Notes under the pieces: model-generated
Told to the model about the DNA's origin: nothing
Seen by the model: only the letters and a program-made list of their open reading frames with translations
Databases searched by the model: none
Made by a program: the position numbers and the translations under genes
Shown here: piece by piece, positions 1-11,624 of the stretch
How positions within the stretch are numbered: position 1 is the stretch's first letter
Layout of the letters: the number at the start of each line of letters is the position of its first letter
Origin: Francisella philomiragia subsp. philomiragia ATCC 25015
Lineage (GTDB): Bacteria; Pseudomonadota; Gammaproteobacteria; Francisellales; Francisellaceae
DNA length: 64,000 nt
NCBI RefSeq assembly: GCF_000156715.1
Contig: NZ_DS999316.1
Span: 635,859 to 699,858, forward strand
Reading direction: 5' to 3'

Positions 1-1581
1 ACGTTGATTATCTCTTTGATGAAGTCCGATAGATGGCTCATCTAATATATACATAACTCCCACTAGACCAGCACCAATTTGACTAGCTAGCCTAATGCGT
101 TGTGCTTCACCACCTGAAAGAGTATCAGCTTGTCTTGAAAGGCTTAAATACTCCAAACCGACATTTGCTAAAAATTCGACTCTTAATCTAATCTCTTTAA
201 GTAAATTCTCTGCAATAACTTTTTGCTGCCCTACAAATTCTAATTCATCAAGCCATTTTAATAAATCATCTATAGACAAGGCACATACATCTGCTATATT
301 TTTATCTTCTATAAATATATTTCTAGCATATTCATTAATTCTAGCACCATTACAAGACTTACATTTGAGATTACTCATAAGCTCATATAGGTCTTTTTTG
401 ACCATATCAGAATCAGACTCATAGTATCTACGCTCAAAGTGAGGTATAACTCCCTCAAATGGCTTGACCCTAGTTTGCCTACCACCTCTAATTGAATCAA
501 TAGTCATCTTAATAGCCTCATCACCTGAGCCATATAAGATTACTTCTTGAATCTTTTTAGATAATTTTTCAAAAGGTTCATCTAATGAGAACTTATAATG
601 CTCAGCTAAAGATTCAAATTGTGAGTAATAATACTGATTTGTCTTATTCCACTTAACAATTGCTCCATGTTTAAGTGAAATTGCTGGATCTATTATTACT
701 TTTTTCTCATCAAAAAATTCTTTGACTCCTAGACCATCGCAACTACTACAAGCTCCTAATGGACTATTGAATGAAAAAATTCTTGGTGATAACTCTTTGA
801 GAGCATAATCACACAACGGACAGGCATGCTTAGATGAGAATAAAATATCATCAGCAGTTTCGTTAGTCATATCTACTAATTTGACGATACCATTACCAAG
901 ATCTAAAGCAGTTTCTATAGACTCTGCAATTCGTTGCTCATTATCTTTTTTAGGCTTAAATCTATCAACCACAACTTCTATGTTATGTTTCTTGTAGCGA
1001 TCTAACTCTGGATAATCTTCATCTAAATTAAAAAACTCTCCATTTATACGTACACGAATATACCCCTGTGCTAATATCTTATCTAACAGAGTATGATGAG
1101 TTCCTTTCTTTTGAGAAATAATTGGAGCTAATATCATTAAGCGTGTATTTTCATCAAACTCTAGGATTTTATCAACCATCTGACTGATTGTCTGTGCTTT
1201 AAGTTCTATTTGATGAACTGGACATTTAGCCGTTCCTGCCCTAGCAAAAAACACCCTCAGATAATCATATATCTCAGTAACTGTACCGACGGTAGATCTC
1301 GGATTGTGAGATGTTGTTTTTTGATCAATTGAAATAGCAGGAGATAGACCTTCTATATGCTCAACATCTGGCTTATCCATCATCGATAAAAACTGTCTAG
1401 CATAGGAAGATAGCGACTCAACATAACGTCTTTGTCCTTCTGCATACAAAGTATCAAATGCTAGTGAAGATTTACCAGAACCGCTTAATCCTGTAATGAC
1501 AGTAAGCTTATCTCTAGGTATTTCAACATCGATATTTTTTAGATTATGGGTTTTTGCACCCTTGATGATAATTTTTTTCAT
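1..1581 (-). CDS. uvrA: UvrABC excinuclease subunit A, N-terminal part (cut by window edge)
   Basis: Damage-recognition ATPase of nucleotide excision repair. Translating the minus strand from ATG at 1581 gives an open frame to position 1, about 527 codons, compared with roughly 940 residues for the family, so only the 5' part is here. Visible landmarks are the first Walker A (GLSGSGKSS, about residue 33), a four-cysteine zinc module (CPLC...CSSCDG, about residues 253-280), the ABC signature [12 protein letters not shown] near residue 487 and the following Walker [12 protein letters not shown]. It lies 37 bases downstream of greA on the same strand. The identity is secure; the C-terminal half cannot be judged. 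Confidence 0.96.
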   Translation of the reverse strand, partial: MKKIIIKGAKTHNLKNIDVEIPRDKLTVITGLSGSGKSSLAFDTLYAEGQRRYVESLSSYARQFLSMMDKPDVEHIEGLSPAISIDQKTTSHNPRSTVGTVTEIYDYLRVFFARAGTAKCPVHQIELKAQTISQMVDKILEFDENTRLMILAPIISQKKGTHHTLLDKILAQGYIRVRINGEFFNLDEDYPELDRYKKHNIEVVVDRFKPKKDNEQRIAESIETALDLGNGIVKLVDMTNETADDILFSSKHACPLCDYALKELSPRIFSFNSPLGACSSCDGLGVKEFFDEKKVIIDPAISLKHGAIVKWNKTNQYYYSQFESLAEHYKFSLDEPFEKLSKKIQEVILYGSGDEAIKMTIDSIRGGRQTRVKPFEGVIPHFERRYYESDSDMVKKDLYELMSNLKCKSCNGARINEYARNIFIEDKNIADVCALSIDDLLKWLDELEFVGQQKVIAENLLKEIRLRVEFLANVGLEYLSLSRQADTLSGGEAQRIRLASQIGAGLVGVMYILDEPSIGLHQRDNQR

Positions 1582-1618
1582 AAAGAATTTTTTAGAGGAA
1601 TATCCATTAGGTTAAAGA

Positions 1619-2101
1619 TTATTTATATTCTACATCTACAATTTCGTATGTAACTTTACCTTTAGGAGTATCTAAGATAATCTCATCACCTACTTCTTTT
1701 TTAATCAAAGCACGAGCTAATGGCGCTACAACAGATATCTTATGATTATCTATATCAGCTTCATCTTCGCCCACTATCTGGTATGTAGTTTCTTCTTCTG
1801 TATCAACATTAATAACTGTGACAGTAGCTCCAAAAATGACCATACCATTAGCTTGAAGTTTTGTTACATCAATAACCTGAGCGTTAGATAATTTTGATTC
1901 TATATCTTTAATCCTGCCCTCAATAATACCTTGTCTCTCTCTAGCAGCATGATATTCAGCATTCTCTTTTAGATCCCCATGATCACGAGCTTCTGCTATA
2001 GCTTCAATAATCGCAGGCCTTTCAGTTTTCTTTAATCTACTCAACTCTGCTCTTAATGCTTGTTCTCCTGCTGGAGTCATAGGCACTCTACCATTTGTCA
2101 T
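1619..2101 (-). CDS. greA: Transcription elongation factor GreA
   Basis: GreA rescues backtracked RNA polymerase by stimulating cleavage of the nascent transcript. The product is 160 residues, the usual length. The N-terminal coiled coil (about residues 12-75) includes the conserved [16 protein letters not shown] segment that carries the acidic tip. The C-terminal FKBP-like domain ends with the typical SPLARAL-like stretch, here [15 protein letters not shown]. The ATG is preceded by AGGAG-like sequence (ctcctttt on plus). It sits in a same-strand run with pgi, a pseudopilin gene and uvrA. Confidence 0.96.
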   Translation of the reverse strand: MTNGRVPMTPAGEQALRAELSRLKKTERPAIIEAIAEARDHGDLKENAEYHAARERQGIIEGRIKDIESKLSNAQVIDVTKLQANGMVIFGATVTVINVDTEEETTYQIVGEDEADIDNHKISVVAPLARALIKKEVGDEIILDTPKGKVTYEIVDVEYK

Positions 2102-2137
2102 TATTTATTTTCTCCTTTTAATAACACACAAATTAAA

Positions 2138-2722
2138 TTATTCACAAGTATACGCGCCACCGCCCTCTCTTGTAGGACTGTCAGTATAAACTACTCTGCC
2201 CACCAAGTTAATAACTAATGCTGCTTGATAGTTATTGTTTCTATCACAATATGTGATATTCCCATTACCGGTAGCCATAAAACCATTTGGCGCTATTCTT
2301 ACGAAACCAGGATTACCTGCTAAATTAACATAGATATTTCCTCCATTCCCCTGAGGAAGATTAGCTATTATTTCATCGGTATTCCCATCATATAACTCAG
2401 TACCATTGGCGCTTTCAAAAGCTACTATTGGACCATCATTCCATGAAGTTGAATTTAAACAAGAAAAACTATTTTTATCTAACTTACCCGTTCCGTCAAA
2501 ACTATCTGAATTAGCAGCACAAACAATTACAGTCTTGGCATCTGAACGAGCTTTGATAACACCATACTCAATAAGTTTTTGTAAATTAGTTAGTCTAGTT
2601 TCGGCAAATGTTTTATAGTAAAAAGAAAAGGAACTAATTGCTGCCATCATCAATATAGTCATAATGACAATAACAACCATTGTCTCAACTAAAGAAAAAC
2701 CTTTTTCCTTACTAATAACCAT
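2138..2722 (-). CDS. FimT/GspH-like type IV pseudopilin
   Basis: This is a 194-residue minor-pilin-like protein. The N-terminus has the prepilin peptidase pattern: a short basic leader, then G-FSLVE, then a long hydrophobic helix (VVIVIMTILMMAAISSF). Cleavage is expected after the Gly before FSLVE, with the Glu at mature position 5. The rest is a Gly/Asn-rich globular domain with paired cysteines (VVCAAN, FSCLN, TYCDRN, YTCE), as in FimT/FimU/GspH minor pilins. The start codon overlaps the pgi stop by one base, so it is probably translationally coupled to pgi. No other pilus gene is nearby. The family is clear; whether it serves pili, secretion or DNA uptake cannot be told. Confidence 0.8.
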   Translation of the reverse strand: MVISKEKGFSLVETMVVIVIMTILMMAAISSFSFYYKTFAETRLTNLQKLIEYGVIKARSDAKTVIVCAANSDSFDGTGKLDKNSFSCLNSTSWNDGPIVAFESANGTELYDGNTDEIIANLPQGNGGNIYVNLAGNPGFVRIAPNGFMATGNGNITYCDRNNNYQAALVINLVGRVVYTDSPTREGGGAYTCE

Positions 2723-4344
2723 TATTTACTTTTTACCTTCGCTATAAGCCACTTAGTTGACTCATCTAAATTTTGATACTCTGCTGAAGAGTCATCGCTC
2801 ATTGCCTTTAAAATATTTTTACCAAGTTTTTTACCAAGCTCAACACCCCATTGATCATAGCTATTGATATCCCACAATACTCCTTGAACAAATATCTTGT
2901 GTTCATACAAGGCTATAAGTACTCCAAGGGTATATGGACTCAACTCATCTAGTAAAATTGTCGTACTTGGTCTATTTCCTGGAATCACTTTGTGAGGTGC
3001 TAACTGTTTTGCTTGAACTTCACTCAAACCAGAATTTAAGAGCTCATTATAAACCATATCATAAGATTGTCCAAACATTAGCGCTTGTGACTGAGCAAAA
3101 CAATTAGCTAGTAAAGCCTGTTGATGATTATCATAATTATGATGACTTGTCGCTACAGCAATGAAATCAACCGGAATAAAAACATTACCTTGATGTAGAA
3201 GTTGATGAAAAGCATGTTGTCCATTTGTGCCAACACCACCCCAAAGCACAACACCAGTTTGATAATCAACACCCTCACCTGCAATATTTACTGATTTACC
3301 ATTACTTTCCATATCAGCCTGTTGAAGATAGTCGACAAAATAACAAAGTCTCTCATCATAAGGGAGTAAAGCCTGTGATTGACTCTGATAAGCACAAGAG
3401 TAGTAGCTTGCTAATAGCCCCATAATAACAGGAATATTTTTATCAAACTCGGTTTCTTTAAAGTGCTTATCTATAGAGTAGGCACCTGCTAAAAGTTTCT
3501 CAAAATTATCATAACCAACTGCAAAAGCTATCGACATCCCTATTGATGACCATAATGAATAGCGACCACCAACCCAATCCCACATTTTATAGCAATGTTC
3601 AAGATTTATACCAAACTCTTCTACTTTATCTAATTTACTAGATATAGCAACAAAATGGTTAGCTACAGCTTTTTCATCTTCATAATGATCAAGTAACCAC
3701 TCTCTAGCTGAAATAGAATTTAGCAGAGTCTCCTCTGTTGAAAATGATTTAGAAGCCACAATAAATAAGGTTGTCTCAGGATCAATAACATGCAAAGCTT
3801 GTAGCAATGAATCAGCATCAACATTTGAAACAAAATGTACTTTTAATCCAGTACAATGATAAGGTTGTAATGCTCTGACAACCATCTTAGGTCCAAGATC
3901 TGAACCACCAATTCCAATATTCACAATATCTGTAATTCTTTTACCCGAAAAACCTTTCCACTCTCCTGATGTTACTTTTTCAACAAGAGCTTTTACACGT
4001 TGTTTTTCTTCATTTACCTCTTTACGAATATCTTGTCCATCTATAACTAATGGAGAATTAGACAAATCGCGTAATGCAGTATGTAAAACCGATCGATTCT
4101 CGGTAGAGTTAATTTTTTCTCCAGCAAACATCTGCTGGATTTTATTTTTAAGATTAGATTTACTAGCTGACTCCAAAAGAGTTTTCAATATATTGTCATT
4201 TACAAGATTTTTTGAATAATCAAAATATATACTCTCAAACTTTAAAGATAATTTCTCAACTCTGTGATTATCTGTAGCAAACTCATGCGATAAGCTTACT
4301 TTCTGTTCTCTTAGCTCTTTATTAGAATCATTACAAAATAGCAT
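2722..4344 (-). CDS. pgi: Glucose-6-phosphate isomerase
   Basis: Interconverts glucose 6-phosphate and fructose 6-phosphate in glycolysis and gluconeogenesis. The product is 540 residues, normal for the family. Family signatures are visible: [13 protein letters not shown] near residue 145, the SKSFSTEET phosphate-binding loop, [11 protein letters not shown], and the second signature [18 protein letters not shown] near the C-terminus. It overlaps the upstream thiamine pyrophosphokinase gene by 14 bases and the downstream pseudopilin gene by one base, indicating a tightly packed transcript. Confidence 0.97.
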   Translation of the reverse strand: MLFCNDSNKELREQKVSLSHEFATDNHRVEKLSLKFESIYFDYSKNLVNDNILKTLLESASKSNLKNKIQQMFAGEKINSTENRSVLHTALRDLSNSPLVIDGQDIRKEVNEEKQRVKALVEKVTSGEWKGFSGKRITDIVNIGIGGSDLGPKMVVRALQPYHCTGLKVHFVSNVDADSLLQALHVIDPETTLFIVASKSFSTEETLLNSISAREWLLDHYEDEKAVANHFVAISSKLDKVEEFGINLEHCYKMWDWVGGRYSLWSSIGMSIAFAVGYDNFEKLLAGAYSIDKHFKETEFDKNIPVIMGLLASYYSCAYQSQSQALLPYDERLCYFVDYLQQADMESNGKSVNIAGEGVDYQTGVVLWGGVGTNGQHAFHQLLHQGNVFIPVDFIAVATSHHNYDNHQQALLANCFAQSQALMFGQSYDMVYNELLNSGLSEVQAKQLAPHKVIPGNRPSTTILLDELSPYTLGVLIALYEHKIFVQGVLWDINSYDQWGVELGKKLGKNILKAMSDDSSAEYQNLDESTKWLIAKVKSK

Positions 4345-4984
4345 TTAATCTATCCTTATATTTTGCATGCGATATAAACAATAAAATATCCCCACGTGAA
4401 TAAGATATCTCTACCTTATCTTCTGTAGCATAATTTCTTGCACCTGTACCAGTATCTATACTCAAGCTTGCTCCGCTTAAAGGATACCTAAGACCATTAT
4501 AATATATATTTTCTGCATATCCAAAAGGCATAACTGAAAACATCTTACCCAATACACCACTGACAGTATATTTTTTAGGTATAAAGAAGTATCTAGAATA
4601 TATATCTATAAACTCAATTTCTATCTTTTGCATATAGTTTTTAGCAATAGTAATATTACATAAGAAATGATCCATTTCTCCTTCTGAAGCACCAAACACA
4701 TAGATTTTTGAAACACCTAGAGATATTATATATTCTAGTGATTTTTCAAAATCAGTAGAATATTGATCCTTATCAATGAGAAATAGTTCATCATTTAAAA
4801 CAGCAAACGAGTCAAAGTCGCCTATAACTTTTTTGACTTTTGAGTTTAAATATTTAGATTTATTGATCTTTTCGTAAGCACCATCTGCACAAAATATATC
4901 AAGATCATTAAAACTGCTCTGAATATACTTTTCACAAAAAAATAAATCAATACTACCATTTAAGAACAGTATAGCTTGTGACAT
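4331..4984 (-). CDS. Thiamine pyrophosphokinase family protein
   Basis: Predicted to transfer pyrophosphate from ATP to thiamine, giving thiamine diphosphate. The product is 217 residues, matching bacterial ThiN/TPK. Support comes from the N-terminal FCADGAYEK segment, the GDFDSF motif, [11 protein letters not shown], and [14 protein letters not shown], which correspond to the conserved DGG, GDxDS, TDxEK and GGRxDH motifs. The second and last are degenerate (GASEGEMDH instead of GGR.DH). Its 3' end overlaps pgi by 14 bases. The family is fairly secure; the gene symbol is left empty because naming differs between lineages. Confidence 0.8.
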   Translation of the reverse strand: MSQAILFLNGSIDLFFCEKYIQSSFNDLDIFCADGAYEKINKSKYLNSKVKKVIGDFDSFAVLNDELFLIDKDQYSTDFEKSLEYIISLGVSKIYVFGASEGEMDHFLCNITIAKNYMQKIEIEFIDIYSRYFFIPKKYTVSGVLGKMFSVMPFGYAENIYYNGLRYPLSGASLSIDTGTGARNYATEDKVEISYSRGDILLFISHAKYKDRLNAIL

Positions 4985-5045
4985 TGTTTTTATATTTAGA
5001 AAATAATAGTAAATTATAACTTACTATGACAATAATCAAGAAATT

Positions 5046-6521
<1,476 letters not shown>

Positions 6522-6609
6522 TTAAAATCTAAAAGAGGTGATATTTAATTACAGAAATATTCTATCATATTAGAAAAAATATACTAGAGATAGATAAGCT
6601 AATAATCTA

Positions 6610-8049
6610 CTATTTAGCTTGAGATAAAAGATAATGTACTAGTAGCGGTACTGGTCTGCCTGTTGCTTTGCAGCTAGCAAAATCTCCCATTGCAGACCCT
6701 GCAATATCAAGATGAGCCCATTCATAATCTTCCGTAAATTTTGATAAGAATAATCCAGCAACTATCGATCCAGCCGATCTATCACGACCACAGTTATCCA
6801 TATCAGCAACTTTACTTTCTAATTTCTTAAGGTATGGCTTATGCAAAGGTAATCTCCACACCAAATCATTAGAAGCATCAGCTGCTTGCTGAAGACTATT
6901 AGCTAACTTATCACTATTTGCAAACAATCCAGAAAAAGCATCACCTAAAGATATAATCATAGCACCTGTTAAAGTTGCCATATTAATAACTGCTTTGGGA
7001 TTATATTTACCGATATAAGTTAATGTATCACAAAGCACCAAACGACCTTCTGCATCTGTGTTGCTTACTTCTACTGTTATACCTTTCATACTCTTAAGTA
7101 CATCACCAGGTCTATAAGATCTAGCATCTACAGCATTTTCTGCTAACCCCATAACTCCAACAACATTTATAGGAAGGTTTAGCATTGCTAGAGCTTTCAT
7201 TGTACCCATAACAGCTGCAGCACCGCCCATATCCATTTTCATAGAGTCCATCCCAGCTGCTGGCTTAATACAAATACCGCCATTATCAAAGACTAAACCT
7301 TTACCAACCAGTACTATAGGCGCTTCATCTTCATCTCCACCATTATACTCCATACAAACAGTATAATTAGACATATCAGATCCACGACCTACAGCTAGAG
7401 CACAACCCATACCAAGCTCTGCCATTGCATCTTGATCTAGATAGTTAAGATTAAATGTTTCATATTTAGATGTTAAATCTCTCGCCTCATTTAACATATA
7501 GTCAGTATTACAGATATTAGCAGGAAGGTTTTGTAAATCTTTAGCATAATTTTGACCACATGCAATCGCTGAACCAATCTTAGCAGCATCTTCAAGATCT
7601 TGATTACCCGAATACACCAACTCAATCGCTTCTAATGAGAAATTTTCTTTTTTAGATTTTAGCTGATCGAAAACATAAGTTTCAGAGATAAATGCTCTAA
7701 CAGTGTCTAATGCAAATTGCTTCACGTTAGCATTATCAAATATATAATCTATGTTTACAGAAACTTCTTTTATATTGAGCTTTTTAAGCTGCTCAGCTGC
7801 TTTAGCAATAATCTTATCATATTCAGATGCTATAAAATCTTGTCTAAGACCAAGACCTAAAAGAATCACAACCTTATCACCATGTAGCAAAGGAAGAACC
7901 TCACCAGACTCAGCTTTAAAAACTTTTTTATCCAATAAAGATTTGGAATTTGGGCACTTTGTTTCAGCAACTAATTTTTTAAGATTTTCTTGAGCAACGA
8001 TTAATACCTCAGCAGACAACGTCGACTGATTATTTACAACAATTTTCAT
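6610..8049 (-). CDS. pepA: Leucyl aminopeptidase (M17 family)
   Basis: A cytosolic metallo-aminopeptidase that removes N-terminal residues from peptides. The 479-residue product has the N-terminal macro-like domain and the C-terminal catalytic domain. The M17 signature NTDAEGRLVL and the metal-binding lysine/aspartate segment (CIKPAAGMDSMKMDMGGAAAV region) are intact. PepA homologues in some bacteria also bind DNA; nothing here shows that. It is divergent from lptF, with a 165-base shared upstream region. Confidence 0.96.
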   Translation of the reverse strand: MKIVVNNQSTLSAEVLIVAQENLKKLVAETKCPNSKSLLDKKVFKAESGEVLPLLHGDKVVILLGLGLRQDFIASEYDKIIAKAAEQLKKLNIKEVSVNIDYIFDNANVKQFALDTVRAFISETYVFDQLKSKKENFSLEAIELVYSGNQDLEDAAKIGSAIACGQNYAKDLQNLPANICNTDYMLNEARDLTSKYETFNLNYLDQDAMAELGMGCALAVGRGSDMSNYTVCMEYNGGDEDEAPIVLVGKGLVFDNGGICIKPAAGMDSMKMDMGGAAAVMGTMKALAMLNLPINVVGVMGLAENAVDARSYRPGDVLKSMKGITVEVSNTDAEGRLVLCDTLTYIGKYNPKAVINMATLTGAMIISLGDAFSGLFANSDKLANSLQQAADASNDLVWRLPLHKPYLKKLESKVADMDNCGRDRSAGSIVAGLFLSKFTEDYEWAHLDIAGSAMGDFASCKATGRPVPLLVHYLLSQAK

Positions 8050-8214
8050 TAGAGATCCTATATTATTTGTAACACAATTTTATAAACATAATATCAAAAA
8101 AGAATATTTATCGCATTAAAATTAAAAGCTAGTTATTCTTATCTACTGACTTTTGCTTATAAAAAATATAGAATTGCAGATAGCATAATTATTATATATA
8201 CATAGTGACATACA

Positions 8215-9297
8215 TTGATTCTTGAAAAATATTACAATAAAGACATAGTTAACACCTTTACATCGATTACATTATTCATAATATCTATTGTATCGGCTAA
8301 CTTACTTATTCGACTTTTTCAACAAGCATACTCGCAAGGTTTAGGTATTGACTCAATTATAAAGTTTGTGATACTAACAATACCTGGGAACGTAAGTCTA
8401 GTAGCTCCTATCGCAATATTTCTAGCTATTGTTATTTGTTTTGGTAAGTACTTTGCAAATAATGAGATGTTTGTAACTCTAGCAGGTGGAGTTACATGGA
8501 TGCAAATAGTCAAAAATACTATGAAGCCCGTGTATGCTCTGACAATCATTACATTTTTAACCGTAATGTATATTAACCCCCTATCCAAACAAACTCAGGA
8601 TATTTATCAAGCTTCACTAACAGCAAAAGCTCTTTTGTCCTCAATAACCGATGACAAAATAATTAAAACTACTGACGGAAAAGTCATATATATAAAAAGT
8701 AAATCAGGAAATACTCTTAAAGATGTATTTTTGTATATGGCTACAGATAATAGTGATGAGTATAAAGTAGTAACTGCACCTGTCGCAGAAGTTATAACAG
8801 ATAAGGGCGCTGCATATGTAGACTTCCATGATGCTCACATATATACAAAAGAGCCCAAAACATCTGAGTATACTTATGACACAGCTAAAAATGCTATCTA
8901 CACTATCTTTGACACTTCTGATCGTGATTACAATCATGATAAAGTTGATAGATTATATATGCACACTCTTATAGAAAACTTTACTGACAAAGATGATGGT
9001 ACAGTCTCTCGTGGAGAGTTCTTTGGGCGTATTAACAACTCTATTTCTGTTATAGTAGCATCACTACTTGCACTTGCGCTTTGTCGTCTAAGACCAAGAC
9101 AGAACAAGTATGCTAAACTACTACCCTCAGTTGTTGTTCTAGCAGTATATTTGTGTAGCAACATGTTTGTAAACACTCTTATGACTGGTGGTAAATTACC
9201 AGTTTGGATCGGACTTTGGCTTCCTCACATCTTTTTTATAATTTATGCTATCAGAACTATAAGAAAAGATAATGGATCTTCTAAGAAGGAAAAATAA
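8215..9297 (+). CDS. lptF: LPS export ABC transporter permease LptF
   Basis: One of two inner-membrane permeases of the LptB2FGC machine that extracts LPS from the inner membrane. The 360-residue protein has the YjgP/YjgQ layout: three N-terminal membrane helices, a large extracytoplasmic domain (about residues 110-265), and three C-terminal helices. The start is TTG at 8215; the reading frame offers no better upstream ATG, so the exact start is somewhat uncertain. lptG follows immediately (stop TAA directly abuts the ATG), which supports co-translation. LptF rather than LptG is assigned from gene order. Confidence 0.9.
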   Translation: MILEKYYNKDIVNTFTSITLFIISIVSANLLIRLFQQAYSQGLGIDSIIKFVILTIPGNVSLVAPIAIFLAIVICFGKYFANNEMFVTLAGGVTWMQIVKNTMKPVYALTIITFLTVMYINPLSKQTQDIYQASLTAKALLSSITDDKIIKTTDGKVIYIKSKSGNTLKDVFLYMATDNSDEYKVVTAPVAEVITDKGAAYVDFHDAHIYTKEPKTSEYTYDTAKNAIYTIFDTSDRDYNHDKVDRLYMHTLIENFTDKDDGTVSRGEFFGRINNSISVIVASLLALALCRLRPRQNKYAKLLPSVVVLAVYLCSNMFVNTLMTGGKLPVWIGLWLPHIFFIIYAIRTIRKDNGSSKKEK

Positions 9298-10356
9298 ATG
9301 TTTTTAAACCGTATTGATCGCTACATATTCAAAACAGTATTTAGTAGCTTTCTGATTGTAAGTTTAATTTTTTGTATCTTGTTTTTTATTTTTACTTATC
9401 TAGCACAAGTAAGTAACAATGATACAGGTGCAAGTAATATAGAACTTATTATAATAACCATATACCAATTACCAGGAATTTTATACACACTACTTCCCGC
9501 TTGTGCTATGGTGGGTGCTCTAATGGGACTTAGCTTACTTGCAAACAACTCCGAGATAATAGTATTGAGATCTTTTGGCCGCTCTACAGCTCAAATCGCA
9601 AAGGGAGTTGTACTAGTTGGTATCATAGGCTCTATAGTTACTATGGTTTTTGGTGGGTATATTGCCCCAGTTTTACAAAAACTTGCTGATTCAAATACTG
9701 TGGCATATAACACTCATGATTTATGGCTAAAAACTCCTGATGGTTTCATGAATATCTCAAACATCGATCCAAATGAAGGAAAAGCATACGGCATAAGAAA
9801 GTTTATAACTAAAGATAACCAAGTACAGGAAGTTAGATATGCTGAAAAAGCTGAATATGTGAACGATGCTACAGCGAATGTATTTAATGTCAGTGTCGTC
9901 ACATTTCCTAATAAAGATGTTAAACATATAGATGTTAAAGAGAATGTTTATAAAGCTATATGGTCTAACCCTATACCAATATCTGTAGCCAAAGTTATCA
10001 CTATCAATGACAATGATTATCTAAATTTCACCCAGTTGACTAGATATATGTTATCGAATAGCCAAGCTAAAGATTCAATATCACTAAAATTCTGGCAAGA
10101 GATTTTTCAACCATTAGCATTAATGGTATTAATATTACTTTCTGTACCATTAAGTATTGGATCAACCAGATCATCAACACTGATACTTAAATTACTACTA
10201 GGTGCATTTTTTGGTTTTGCATTTTTTATCATTAACCAAATATTTGGTCCAATTGCATTAATTCTACACCTACCAACTATACTTGGTGCCGCAGGTCCTA
10301 CAGTTATTGCATTGATATTACTAATTTATCTATTTATAAAATCTAAAGAAACATAA
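9298..10356 (+). CDS. lptG: LPS export ABC transporter permease LptG
   Basis: Partner of LptF in LPS extraction. The 352 residues show three N-terminal helices (FLIVSLIFCILFFIFTYLAQV and following), a periplasmic beta-rich domain, and three C-terminal helices (LALMVLILLSVPLS, GAFFGFAFFIINQIFGP, GPTVIALILLIYLF). The FFIINQIFGP segment matches the family's conserved F.....G region. The ATG abuts the lptF stop. The M16 peptidase genes follow after 9 bases, suggesting one envelope-related transcript. Confidence 0.92.
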   Translation: MFLNRIDRYIFKTVFSSFLIVSLIFCILFFIFTYLAQVSNNDTGASNIELIIITIYQLPGILYTLLPACAMVGALMGLSLLANNSEIIVLRSFGRSTAQIAKGVVLVGIIGSIVTMVFGGYIAPVLQKLADSNTVAYNTHDLWLKTPDGFMNISNIDPNEGKAYGIRKFITKDNQVQEVRYAEKAEYVNDATANVFNVSVVTFPNKDVKHIDVKENVYKAIWSNPIPISVAKVITINDNDYLNFTQLTRYMLSNSQAKDSISLKFWQEIFQPLALMVLILLSVPLSIGSTRSSTLILKLLLGAFFGFAFFIINQIFGPIALILHLPTILGAAGPTVIALILLIYLFIKSKET

Positions 10357-10365
10357 GAAACTTAT

Positions 10366-11619
10366 ATGAGCATCGATAAATACTCCCTTGATAATGATCT
10401 TAATATATATATAAAAAAAGACTCTAGAGCACCTGTTGCTCTCGCTCAGATTTGGTATAAGGTAGGATCAACATACGAACCTACTAAACTAACAGGCATA
10501 TCTCACATGCTTGAACACATGATGTTCAAAGGTACTAATAAATATACTAAAGATGAGCTAAACAGTATAGTTGAAAATAATGGTGGCGTGCAAAATGCAT
10601 TCACAGGATTTGACTATACTGCTTATTATCAGTTTTGGCACAAAAAGAATCTAGAACTGAGCCTATCTATTGAATCATCAAGAATGTCAAACTTACTATT
10701 TGATGAAAATGAATTTATTCCAGAGAGAAAGGTTGTACTTGAAGAAAGAAATCTACGCGTAGATGACAAAGCATTTAGTTATGCTTTTGAACAATTTATG
10801 AAACTTGCATATCAAAATAACTCTCGACATACTCCAATAATTGGCTGGCGTGAAGATATTGAAAATTATACACTTAATGATCTAAAAAAATGGTACCAAC
10901 AAAACTATGCTCCAAACAATGCTAGTATTGTTCTTGTAGGTGATATTGATAAATCATCTGCTATACCTATGATAAAAGATTACTTTGGTGGTATTCCCAA
11001 ATCTAAATTGATGAATATAGAAAAAGAGCCAAGCTTAATAAATATTGGCTATAGACACTCAAAAGTACAAAAATCACCAAATGATACAGATGCTGCGATA
11101 TTAGGATACATAACACCCTCGTTAACAACTGATTATCATGATAATGATCCTTTTGCTTTAATGATACTAAATAATATTATTGGTAGTGCTGATGCATCAA
11201 TATTACAGCAGCGACTAGTTAGAGATGAAAATCTTTGTTGTCATATAGATAGCGAATACTCCCCTTTTATAAAAGGAGAAGATATTTTCACTATCACAGC
11301 AATAGCAAACCATGATCAAAGCCTAGATAAAATTCAGGATAAAATAGAAGACTCTATTGCTAAACTTAAAAACGATGGCGTAACTCAAGAACAATTGAAT
11401 AGAGCAAAAGTAACCATAAAAGCTGATAAAGTATTTGCTATGGATTCACTTGAAACTCAAGCAAATTTGATAGGCTCTCTTGCTAGTATAAATCTAGATG
11501 TTGACTACTATAAGTATCTTGAGAAACTCTATGATGTCTCAATTAACGACGTTAATCGCGTACTTAATAGATATTTTGACAAAAACAATCTTACATCTCT
11601 TCACTTATTAAAGGATTAG
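10366..11619 (+). CDS. M16 family zinc metallopeptidase (catalytic member)
   Basis: Predicted processing-protease-like endopeptidase of 417 residues. The N-terminal half carries the inverted zinc motif HxxEH in SHMLEHMMFKG near residues 46-50, with the downstream glutamate in the ERKVVLEER segment. The C-terminal half is the inactive M16C-like repeat. No clear signal peptide is visible. It is followed after 5 bases by a second M16 gene lacking the zinc motif; in known M16 pairs the two form a heterodimer with one catalytic and one substrate-binding subunit. The substrate is unknown. Confidence 0.9.
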   Translation: MSIDKYSLDNDLNIYIKKDSRAPVALAQIWYKVGSTYEPTKLTGISHMLEHMMFKGTNKYTKDELNSIVENNGGVQNAFTGFDYTAYYQFWHKKNLELSLSIESSRMSNLLFDENEFIPERKVVLEERNLRVDDKAFSYAFEQFMKLAYQNNSRHTPIIGWREDIENYTLNDLKKWYQQNYAPNNASIVLVGDIDKSSAIPMIKDYFGGIPKSKLMNIEKEPSLINIGYRHSKVQKSPNDTDAAILGYITPSLTTDYHDNDPFALMILNNIIGSADASILQQRLVRDENLCCHIDSEYSPFIKGEDIFTITAIANHDQSLDKIQDKIEDSIAKLKNDGVTQEQLNRAKVTIKADKVFAMDSLETQANLIGSLASINLDVDYYKYLEKLYDVSINDVNRVLNRYFDKNNLTSLHLLKD

Positions 11620-11624
11620 AAACT

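Noticed and set aside
95..424. 109-residue plus-strand frame
   Set aside because: It lies opposite the UvrA zinc/ABC-signature region and shows no domain features.
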